This document shows, piece after piece, positions 1-7,200 of a DNA stretch of 7,855 bases. The stretch is from an uncultured Verrucomicrobiota bacterium. GTDB taxonomy: Bacteria; Verrucomicrobiota; Verrucomicrobiia; Limisphaerales; JADLHS01. Below the pieces are notes generated by a model. That model searched no databases, was not told where the DNA came from, and saw nothing but the letters and a program-made list of their open reading frames with translations. The first letter of the stretch is position 1. Every line of letters begins with the position of its first letter. Location: assembly GCA_937894935.1 (NCBI GenBank), contig CALAYC010000042.1, positions 1-7,855 on the forward strand, written 5' to 3'. Both the position numbers and the translations under genes were made by a program.

Positions 1-258
1 GTTTTCCGTGCCGCGTCGCTTACGCTTCGCGCGGTGGGCTCTTACTCCACCTTTTCACCCTTACCTGCCGTCGCTCCTCGCGGGGCGATGACCGGCGGTA
101 TCTTCTCTGTGGCACTGTCCGTCGGGACGACTCACGCCGTCGCCGCCCGCGTGTATCTCAGCTAAACGAGCCTGAGTTACGCGGCATCGTGCTCTATGGT
201 GTTCGGACTTTCCTCCCGCAACTTTCGCTGCGAGCGATTCTCCGCTCTTCCAGAACCG
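1..258 (-). ncRNA. rnpB: RNase P RNA, bacterial type A-like, 3' part beyond the window
   Basis: This is the catalytic RNA of ribonuclease P, which removes 5' leaders from precursor tRNAs together with the RnpA protein. Read on the minus strand, the conserved blocks occur in the expected order: GGGAGGAAAGUCC (205-217, start of the P4 core), ACAGAGAAGAUACCGCC (94-110), AGGUAAGGGUGAAAAG (51-66), GUGGAGUAAGAGCCCACCGC (31-50) and GGCACGG (6-12). They match the order in E. coli rnpB. About 258 nucleotides are present. Bacterial RNase P RNAs are usually 350-400, so roughly the last third, including the 3' strand of P4, lies left of the window. The 5' end is placed about 7 bases downstream of the -10 box and is accurate to a few bases only. 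Identification is firm; the exact ends are not. Confidence 0.96.
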
Positions 259-263
259 CTGTC

Positions 264-291
264 ATTATAGGCGAAGGCGCGAGCGTCTCAA
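264..291 (-). promoter_or_regulatory. sigma70-type promoter of rnpB
   Basis: On the minus strand a TTGAGA -35 box (286-291, five of six consensus bases) is followed after 16 bases by a perfect TATAAT -10 box (264-269). The predicted start of transcription, about position 257, coincides with the expected 5' end of the RNase P RNA. This is the clearest promoter in the window and fits a constitutive stable-RNA gene. Confidence 0.85.
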
Positions 292-324
292 GCTGAGTTC
301 ATCAGGGCATCAACCTGCATTTTC

Positions 325-1485
325 ATGCCTTCAAACTTTGCTCGCATCAATGGCCTTAACGTCGTTAGCATCAAACCAATGGAAGCAGCCGAACCGTTGC
401 AACAGGTCCGCCGCACCTATATCCGTTATCGCAACCAGCTTTTAACCTATTTCGGTGGTTGCGATTATTTTCGGCTTGCGAGTCATCCTGCAATTCACGC
501 CGCAGTTCGCACGGGACTGCAACGCTACGGATTAAACGTCGCGGCGTCGCGCGTCACTACCGGGAATCACGAAGTCTATCGGCAACTGGAACAGGATTTA
601 GCGCGATTCTTTCAGGCGGAAGCGGCGCTGCTGACCAATTCCGGTTACGTCACCAACCTCGTCGTCGGCCAGACATTGGCGGGCCACTATTCTCATGCGT
701 TGATTGATGAACGCGCCCACGTCGCATTGGTTGATGCGGCCAATGTGTTGAATTGTCCCGTGCTTAAGTTCAAGCATCGCGACGTCGAAAGTTTTGCTGC
801 AACACTCAAACGTTGCGGGCCAGCAGCGCGGCCGGTGGTGTTAACCGATGGCATGTACGCGCAGAATGGTTCAGTCGCACCACTGGCGACTTATTTGAAA
901 ATTCTGCCGCGCGACGGTTTCATCATCGTGGACGATGCGCATGGCGCAGGAACGCTGGGAGCAACAGGACGCGGCGCGATTGAAATTGAAGGAGTGGATC
1001 GTCGCCGCATCGTGCAAAACATCACGTTCAGCAAAGCATTTGGCGTTTATGGGGGAGCGATTCTGTGCTCGAAAGCGCTGCGAAAGAAACTGACCGCCAG
1101 TCGGCTCTTTGTCGGCAGCACCCCCCTGCCCTTGCCCTTGGCCTTCGCCGCTCGCTCAGCCGTTCAGCTTTTGCGCACCGACAAAACCATCCGCGCTAAA
1201 CTGAATCGCAACAGCGAATACATTAAAACGCGATTGCGCATAGTCGGATTTCCGTTGCCAGATTTCCCCGGCCCGATTGTGCCGGTGCATCTGGCGACTC
1301 CGCGTGCGAACGAAGCGCTGCGTCGCGCGCTGTTTGCCGCGAAAATTCTGCCGCCGTTTCTGCGTTATCCCGGTTCGCCGGCGCACGGTTATTTCCGATT
1401 CGTCATTTCGAGCGAACACACGCTGGCGCAGTTGAACCTGCTGGCGCGGACACTTGAGCCGTTTGGAAAAATGTTGGCGGATTAA
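325..1485 (+). CDS. alpha-oxoamine synthase family PLP enzyme, 8-amino-7-oxononanoate synthase-like
   Basis: This is a fold-type I PLP enzyme of the family that condenses an amino acid with an acyl thioester with loss of CO2 (BioF, Kbl, serine palmitoyltransferase, HemA). The length of 386 residues is normal. Visible landmarks are the HP dipeptide near residue 54, the ASRVTTGNHEVYRQLE block at 74-89, a probable PLP-stacking His132, the DDAHGAGTLG motif at 203-212 (Asp203 to the pyridine nitrogen, His206), and Lys237 in TFSKAFG as the Schiff-base lysine. The DDAHG form is closer to BioF than to Kbl or serine palmitoyltransferase, but no biotin gene lies beside it, so the substrate is open. No Shine-Dalgarno motif precedes the ATG at 325. 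The ATG at 379 (368 residues) is a plausible alternative because homology starts after it. It diverges from rnpB, and its stop overlaps the stop of the convergent peroxiredoxin gene. Confidence 0.88.
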   Translation: MPSNFARINGLNVVSIKPMEAAEPLQQVRRTYIRYRNQLLTYFGGCDYFRLASHPAIHAAVRTGLQRYGLNVAASRVTTGNHEVYRQLEQDLARFFQAEAALLTNSGYVTNLVVGQTLAGHYSHALIDERAHVALVDAANVLNCPVLKFKHRDVESFAATLKRCGPAARPVVLTDGMYAQNGSVAPLATYLKILPRDGFIIVDDAHGAGTLGATGRGAIEIEGVDRRRIVQNITFSKAFGVYGGAILCSKALRKKLTASRLFVGSTPLPLPLAFAARSAVQLLRTDKTIRAKLNRNSEYIKTRLRIVGFPLPDFPGPIVPVHLATPRANEALRRALFAAKILPPFLRYPGSPAHGYFRFVISSEHTLAQLNLLARTLEPFGKMLAD

Positions 1486-1955
1486 AGCACGGCCAGAACT
1501 TCGTCCGCGTGCTCCTCCGGTTTGACTTTCGGCCAGATTTTTTTAATCCGTCCATCCGGCCCGATCAAAAACGTCACCCGATGCACGCCTTGATATTTCC
1601 GGCCCATGAAAGTCTTTTCACCCCAGACGCCGTAATCGTTCACAATTTTCTTATCAACGTCGGATAACAGCGGAAACGGAAGGTTGAATTTTGTCACGAA
1701 CTTGTCGTGCGCTTTCACCGGGTCAACGCTCACGCCAAGAACCACTGCGCCTTTCTTTTTGAAGGCAGCGAATTGATCGCGAAACGCACAGGCTTCCTTC
1801 GTGCAACCGGGCGTGTCGTCTTTGGGATAGAAATACAACACGACGTTCTTGCCGCGGAAATCTTTCAGCGAAACCTGACCGTTTCCATTGGTCGCGGCAG
1901 TAAAATCGGGCGCAAGATCGCCTTCCTGGAGTTTAAGTTTGAGTTCAGTTGCCAT
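1482..1955 (-). CDS. bcp: thioredoxin-dependent peroxiredoxin, Bcp/PrxQ type
   Basis: This cytoplasmic thiol peroxidase reduces hydrogen peroxide and organic hydroperoxides and is normally recycled by thioredoxin. From the chosen start it has 157 residues, against 156 for E. coli Bcp. It opens with a GDLAPDFTA strand and shows the PxxxTPGCTKEAC active site, with Thr48, peroxidatic Cys51 and a second Cys56. The five-residue spacing is that of the atypical 2-Cys Bcp/PrxQ group. Arg126 in the HRVTF stretch is the conserved active-site arginine. The frame stays open upstream to an ATG at 1989-1991, which would add 12 residues (MKRIEFAYNRCR) that are not expected in the family, so the ATG at 1953-1955 is preferred. 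Neither start has a visible ribosome-binding site. The gene converges with the oxoamine synthase gene and is divergent from the GntR gene. Confidence 0.93.
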   Translation of the reverse strand: MATELKLKLQEGDLAPDFTAATNGNGQVSLKDFRGKNVVLYFYPKDDTPGCTKEACAFRDQFAAFKKKGAVVLGVSVDPVKAHDKFVTKFNLPFPLLSDVDKKIVNDYGVWGEKTFMGRKYQGVHRVTFLIGPDGRIKKIWPKVKPEEHADEVLAVL

Positions 1956-2227
1956 GCGGCAACGGTTGTACGCGAATTCGATGCGTTTCAAAAGGCTGAG
2001 ATGTGGAAAACCAGATTAATGGTTTGCTTGTATTGAAAAAGCTGTACCTAAAAAACGCTTCCGCAATAAAATCGTCCTGCATTACCCGAAATAGCGAGTG
2101 CACTTTTTGTGAATAGTTTTGCCGAAAATGCTAAAAAGGCTTTGACTTGGTTTCAATTGGCCGCTACCAGACTTCTTGGAATATATCCGGCAATAACTTG
2201 GATGTTGGGGAAATTAGAAATCGAGTT
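1956..2227. other. divergent intergenic region between bcp and the GntR gene
   Basis: These 272 bases must hold the promoters of both divergent genes. No strong one is visible. On the plus strand a weak candidate is TTGTGA (2107-2112) and TAAAAA (2132-2137) preceded by TG, but the 19-base spacer is long. A TTGACT at 2142-2147 has no good -10 partner. TGGT (2148-2151) and ACCA (2166-2169) form a short, widely spaced inverted repeat that could be half-sites for a GntR dimer, though this is weak. No RNA gene or small ORF is supported. Confidence 0.4.
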
Positions 2228-2965
2228 ATGGGCACTTTGCTTCCAGAAAAAATCTATGCGCATCTGCGCACCAAACTGCTTGCCGGTGAATTGCCCCCGG
2301 GAGCGCGCCTTGATTACAAGAAAATCAGTATTGAGATGGGCGTCAGCACCACTCCCGTCCGCGAAGCCATGGGCAAATTGGCCAGCGAAGGTTTGGTGGA
2401 TCTGATTCCTCGCGCGGGAGCGATTGTCCGCAAACTCGGCGCACAGGAAGCCGTACAACTTTACGGAGTCCGCGAAGCCATCGAAAGCTATGCAGCCTCA
2501 AAAGCGGCCGAAAAAATTTCCGAGGCTCGTCTGCTGCAATTGCGAGAACTGCTGGCTCGCATGCGATCGCTTATCACTCGCTCCTTCAATCGGAAAGGTC
2601 AGGTAATGACCGGCGATAACCTCTCGGAGTTTTTGCAATCCGATCTGGCGTTTCACATGACCATCATCGAAGCGGCCGGAAATCCACGTTTAACCAAGCT
2701 CGCAGGCGACAGTCATATTCATTCGCGCATCTTTGGAGTGGAACGATTTGGGCACAATCAGGAGTTGATGGAAGAAGCTGACGAGACGCATCATCAAATC
2801 TTTGACGCACTTAAGAACCGTGACGCCGCTCGGGCCAGCTCATTGGTTTCCAAACACATTCAGCGCAGTTTGGAGCTGACGTTAACACACATCGACCATA
2901 CTCCCCACGAATCCTGGTGGAAGTCTGAAGCGATCGCCGGGAATTCTCGCCTTACCAAGGCTTAA
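2228..2965 (+). CDS. GntR family transcriptional regulator with FCD ligand-binding domain
   Basis: This is a DNA-binding regulator of the FadR subfamily, 246 residues from the ATG at 2228. The N-terminal winged helix covers about residues 6-70: the PEKIYAHLRTKLLAGELPPG opening, the GVSTTPVREAM recognition helix at 38-48, then EGLV. The C-terminal all-helical FCD domain (about 75-215) keeps the usual metal-binding set: Asp139 and His143 in DLAFH, His188 in the THHQI stretch and His210 in SKHIQ. Members of this group bind small carboxylates or sugar acids, including uronates. The frame is open back to a TTG at 2147, but the extra 27 residues do not look like the family, so the later ATG is chosen. 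It is the first gene of a same-strand series leading to a pectate-lyase-like protein, so a role in uronate-linked control is plausible but inferred. Confidence 0.92.
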   Translation: MGTLLPEKIYAHLRTKLLAGELPPGARLDYKKISIEMGVSTTPVREAMGKLASEGLVDLIPRAGAIVRKLGAQEAVQLYGVREAIESYAASKAAEKISEARLLQLRELLARMRSLITRSFNRKGQVMTGDNLSEFLQSDLAFHMTIIEAAGNPRLTKLAGDSHIHSRIFGVERFGHNQELMEEADETHHQIFDALKNRDAARASSLVSKHIQRSLELTLTHIDHTPHESWWKSEAIAGNSRLTKA

Positions 2966-3030
2966 TCTTAATCTATCTTCAGGGTAACCCGCCCTATTGC
3001 TTCCGGGGTGATCTACTGATTTCGGCCTTT

Positions 3031-3070
3031 GCACTGCTCGAAAATATTCCTTGCAGTGCGAATATATTCG
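3031..3070. repeat. operator-like repeats: inverted 7-mer and two related 12-base palindromes
   Basis: GCACTGC (3031-3037) is repeated inverted as GCAGTGC (3053-3059) around a 15-base loop. Within and beside it are CGAAAATATTCC (3039-3050) and CGAATATATTCG (3059-3070). The second is a perfect 12-base palindrome and the two match at 10 of 12 positions. Their starts are exactly 20 bases apart, about two helical turns, so proteins bound to them would face the same side. No T run follows, so this is not a usual terminator. A protein-binding site in the 178-base gap before the pseudopilin gene is the likeliest reading. Confidence 0.45.
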
Positions 3071-3078
3071 TTTATACA
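3051..3078 (+). promoter_or_regulatory. weak candidate promoter of the pseudopilin-like gene
   Basis: TTGCAG (3051-3056) and TATACA (3073-3078) are separated by 16 bases. They match only three and four of six consensus positions, so the promoter is weak. Its interest is that the perfect palindrome at 3059-3070 would sit in the spacer, a classical place for repression. Transcription would start near 3085, about 60 bases before the likely start codon. Confidence 0.25.
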
Positions 3079-3143
3079 CCATTAGTAGAAAGCCATCGAA
3101 CTACGCTACGCGCGAATACGCCTGTGTACTGCCGTGTCATCTA

Positions 3144-3992
3144 ATGTCGCTCATGCAACCAATTATCCGCAATAAATTCCGAACTGCATTTACGCTCATC
3201 GAACTGCTTGTAGTGATCGCGATCATTGCGATTCTGGCGGCCATGCTCTTGCCGGCTTTAGCCAAAGCGAAAATTAAAGCTCAAGGCATTCAATGCTTGA
3301 GCAACACCAAGCAGATCGCATTGGGTATGATCCTGTATACCGGGGATTATGACGACAAGTTTGCTGAAAATGCCAGATGGTTGGCATCTCAGTCAGGTCT
3401 GAATTTTACCACCAGCCCTGATAATATAAATAGTGCTCAATTAATCGACCCAACCCTTTCACCGCTGGCAAATTACATTAAGAGCGCCAAGGTTTACAAA
3501 TGTCCGGGTGATACATTCGACGCTGAGAATGGCGCGCGGGTACGCAGTATTTCAATGAACGGTGTTCTCGGCGGAAAGCCGACAATCCAGGGAACTCAGC
3601 CGAATGGACGGAAGTATTATGGCGGCGAAGGTTCGCCTGTTGGAATAGCACAAAAGTTAAGTCAGTTGAACCGACCAGGCCCGGCGATGGTTTGGGCGGT
3701 GACAGACGAACATGCTGACAGCATTAACGACGCTGTTTTTATGTTTGACCCGGGATATAGCCGCGGAGTTTTGAAATGGCGGGATCTCCCTGCGAGCTAC
3801 CACAACCTTGCCGGTAGTTTTTCTTTTGTGGATGGTCATTCAGAAATTCGCAAATGGAAGTCACCGGCTAAAACAGTTTACCCGGTCAAAAAGGATTCCA
3901 CTTCCGCTCCTTGGAAAAACGTGGCCATGCGGACCGGAGTCGATGGCTATGATTACGAATGGGTCGAGGAACGGATGCCGTACCAGGACTGA
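3144..3992 (+). CDS. prepilin-type N-terminal cleavage/methylation protein with H-X9-DG motif
   Basis: This is a pseudopilin-like exported protein, 282 residues from the ATG at 3144 (ATG 3153 is almost as good). A short basic leader with NKFRTA precedes FTLIELLVVIAIIAILA, the class III signal processed by a PilD-type prepilin peptidase between Ala15 and Phe16, with Glu20 as the conserved Glu5 of the mature protein. The hydrophobic helix runs to about residue 40 and continues as ALAKAKIKAQ. The globular part has two cysteines, Cys51 and Cys120 (in KCPGD). Near the end His220 is followed nine residues later by Asp230-Gly231, the H-X9-DG motif known from large pseudopilin families of Planctomycetota, Verrucomicrobiota and Lentisphaerota. 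The exact role of these families is unknown; they are thought to be surface or type II secretion-linked. The -1 residue is Ala instead of the usual Gly. An upstream TTG at 3051 in frame is rejected as start because it adds 31 untypical residues. Confidence 0.9.
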   Translation: MSLMQPIIRNKFRTAFTLIELLVVIAIIAILAAMLLPALAKAKIKAQGIQCLSNTKQIALGMILYTGDYDDKFAENARWLASQSGLNFTTSPDNINSAQLIDPTLSPLANYIKSAKVYKCPGDTFDAENGARVRSISMNGVLGGKPTIQGTQPNGRKYYGGEGSPVGIAQKLSQLNRPGPAMVWAVTDEHADSINDAVFMFDPGYSRGVLKWRDLPASYHNLAGSFSFVDGHSEIRKWKSPAKTVYPVKKDSTSAPWKNVAMRTGVDGYDYEWVEERMPYQD

Positions 3993-4216
3993 TTGCGATA
4001 GCAAATCGAAGTTCCATCCTTTAGCCGTCCGATTGTTTTCCCCACCGTGAATTAAAACCTCAGATTCCCCACTAACATCAAAAACCAATCGTTCAGCACT
4101 GTTTAACGCTAAAAAACATGAAACCAACCACATCACGATATGCACAGGATCGTCCATCTGTGCTGCTATCCCCCACAAACTTCCGTCAGCATTTGATTCG
4201 ATGCGATTTTCGCCCG
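3993..4216. other. intergenic region before the beta-strand-repeat protein gene
   Basis: The 224 bases hold no recognisable RNA gene. GATTGC and GCAAATC close to 3992-4006 could pair imperfectly but lack a T run, so no terminator is called. No convincing promoter was found. An ATG at 4118 is in frame with the next gene and could extend it by 33 residues. Confidence 0.4.
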
Positions 4217-7200
4217 ATGCGATTATTGATAACGGCGTTTTGCATCGCAATAACGTCTGCAGCCTTTGGGCAGTCGGTTATAATGCGTTCACTGCCGTTG
4301 CGGCTGACTGTGCCCGTCGGAGTTCAATATACCAACTCGGCCACCGTAACAATTATCGCATCAGGACTGACTGAAGGAGTGGACTCGATCAATCTGACCA
4401 CCACCGGAGCGCTGCCTCCGGGTGCGGTGGCGACGCTTGATGTTACCTCCTTCAACACTAACGGGACGATCACGGCAACGCTATTTTGGACCAACCCGCC
4501 GCTCGCATCAGCTGGCGATTATGATCTCGCCATTGAGGCCAGCGGTGCCGCGAGCTATCGGTTGCCTATTCCGATTCATGTTGCCTATGTCTGGGGTGGA
4601 GTTGCGTTCACAAATTCAAGCAATCCGAATTGGAGCGCTGCTGGTAATTGGCAAGGCGGTGTAATTCCTTCAGCTACTGATCCTGTCGTTTTCGGCGACG
4701 CAGGAGGTCAGGCCGGTGCACCGAGTCCAACCAATGTTGTTATCTCTGCCTCGACCGAAGTGGCTCGCCTGCGATTTGCAAATTCGGAAAGCGCAACTCG
4801 TGCTCATAACATTGAGATTAATAATAACGCAACCCTCCGCGTCAGCGGTTCTGACCTTTCCTTCAGTCTGCTACGTGATTCAAAAAACATTGGAAACCCG
4901 CTCCTCGCTACCTTTTCTGGAAACGGCAGCCTCATCGTCAGCAACCCCGCAGCGAGCATTGGTGTATTGGTGGACAATCAGCAACAGGCCACTTGGGACA
5001 TGCGCAATTTGAACCGCTTTGAAGCGGACGTTGTTCGCATTGGTTTAGGCGACTATCGAGTCTATCCGAACTATTACACCAACGGCTATACATCTATTAA
5101 TAATTCTGGAGCTACGGGGCGTCCGTCGCGATTCATTCCAATCGTGTATTTGGCGAAAACGAACATTATCAAATGTTCATTGGTTGATCCCTTCGATTAC
5201 AATAACGATGGCTCGCGTGATTACGCCTTGATGATTGCAAGCAGTGAGGCGGGATCGACCACGGCTGTCAGGTTGTCCTTGGGTCTCCACAACGAGTTTT
5301 ATCTGGATAGCATTTGCTGGACTGGTGAGCGGAATGGCGGCACCAGCACCTACAACTTCAACAGTGCAAACTCCTACGCGCTGTTCCGCGGTATTGATGG
5401 CGGACGTATGTCCGTGTGGGCACAAGGTGATGCCTCTGGTCCAGGTGTGGCAGGAAGCAATGTCCGCGGACGCGACGTAAATTTCAGCAATGGTAAGGTC
5501 GATGCTCTGATTGATCGGTTGTATTTAACTCGCTCCAGCACCAATTCATCGGGGGCGACGATTCAAGGTGTTCTCACCATTGGAGGCAATTACCCTGGCA
5601 GCATTTTCGACGTGAACACCGCCTATATTGGCAATCAGGATGTTCTCAACCTTCATGATCCCAGCGGGATTGAAGATCGTACCTTCGGCAACACATTTGG
5701 AAATCTGATCGTTCAGAGCAATGCCGTCTTCAAAGTGAACGGTGACTTGCATCTGGCTTATACCGTAGCGAGCAACCCCGGATTGCCGGATCAACCGGAA
5801 GATGTTCAAGGCCGGTTGAACATCAACAACTCCGGCATATTGATGGCCAACAACATCGCCGCCGGGCGATTCTCAAGCAGTGAAATCGTAATGACAGCCG
5901 GAGGAAACTTAATCGTAACGAATGGCATCGGCACTTCGGAGTTGCCGCTGACAATTCTGGATATGAATAACTCCATTCTCACGGTTTTCCCCGACGCTGC
6001 CACCAATGCCCCCTGCGTTTTCGTAAAAACGCTTCTGACGGGCGGCACAGGCAATACACTGAAGTTGGGTTCTTTAACCGGAGTAACCACTTTTCCGGTT
6101 ACGATTCCAGTTATTTCCTACGAAGGGTCCGCCGCTCCAAACTTCTCTCTGGAACTTCCGCCCGGATTGTATGGTTACGTTGTTAACAATGCCGACAACC
6201 ATACGGTGGACGCTGTAATTACTGACCAAGCTCCGAAAAATGTCGTGTGGAACGGCACTCCCGGTAACGCATGGAACACCAGCGCGGCCAACTGGCAAGG
6301 AGGCCTGCTGTTTATAAATGGCGACTCCGCCACCTTTGACGATTCGGCTGCCGGATCGACCACTGTGGATATTGAAGGAACTATTATTCCTGGATCGGGT
6401 GGGATCTTGATTTCCAATGAAACCAAAGCCTACACGCTCACCGGCGGAACTATTTCCGGGACTGGTGTCATGACCAAGGAAGGGGCTGCCAATCTGACGG
6501 TAGAGGCCAATAGCGAAATCGCACTGGTTCTGAATGAAGGCAGTCTGACAGGTTCCGGCGCGCTCGGGGCCGTCACCGCCGCATCCGGCACGACGGTTGA
6601 TTTCTCCGGGACCATGACGCGTTTGACTACGGCGGGAAATTCGAAAAATTCCGGGAATATTCTCCAAGGGCTCACCGTGAGTGGTGGCACGTTTGATAAT
6701 TCAGGCACGGTAGGCGGTGTTGTCAATATTACTGGCGGTGCTGTCACGAACAACGGAGAGATTACAGCTACCGGTGTTTCCACTGTGGCTGCTGGCGCCC
6801 TTTTGGTTCAAAACGGGCAATTCAACGCTGGCACAGCCAATGTGAACAGCCGCCTCAGTGTCAGCGGCACTGTTATTGGTAGCGGCGTCTTTACCGACAC
6901 TACCGCTGACGGCAATGTTAACAATGGCCGCTTCTCTGTGGAGTCCGGTGGTGTTCTATCACCCGGCAACGGCCCGGGTGATATCGCCGTATTCACTATT
7001 CAAGGACGATTCGATCTCAATCCTAATGCGCGCCTGATCATTGAAGTGGATCAAAACCATCCACAGATAAACGACATCGTTGCGGTGGATAAATGGTCGA
7101 ACACGCGTGGCATTATTCAGATGACCAATATCGGTGCTGTGCCCTTTGCTGTTGGCCAGAGCTTCCATGTCATCAGCAATAACTTCAATCAGCCCAACAC

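Noticed and set aside
1966..1986. TTGAAA and TACAAC on the minus strand as a bcp promoter
   Set aside because: The spacer is only 15 bases and the -10 box is poor; it would give an almost leaderless message.
2146..2201. Three direct CTTGG copies upstream of the GntR gene (2146, 2175, 2197)
   Set aside because: The word is five bases long and the spacings (29 and 22) are irregular, so chance is likely.
2147..2227. 27-residue extension of the GntR protein from TTG 2147
   Set aside because: The family fold starts just after the ATG at 2228, and the extension has no resemblance to the family and overlaps possible promoter DNA.
2980..2995. GGGT/ACCC and AGGG/CCCT pairing after the GntR gene as a terminator
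   Set aside because: Stems are only 3-4 bases long and no T run follows.
3051..3143. 31-residue extension of the pseudopilin from TTG 3051
   Set aside because: Class III signal leaders are short and basic; the extension overlaps palindromic regulatory-looking DNA.
4118..4216. 33-residue N-terminal extension of the repeat protein from ATG 4118
   Set aside because: A clean signal peptide starts at the ATG at 4217; the extension is polar and basic and would place the signal internally. It could still be a real alternative start.
3861..4250. 129-codon minus-strand open frame spanning the end of the pseudopilin gene and the following gap
   Set aside because: It overlaps the 3' end of a solid gene and the start of another, no motif is seen, and no ribosome-binding site precedes it.
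6074..6667. 197-codon minus-strand open frame inside the repeat-protein gene
   Set aside because: It lies wholly opposite a well-supported coding frame with clear domain signatures, and its translation shows no recognisable domain. Gly/Thr/Asn-rich repeats often leave the opposite strand open.
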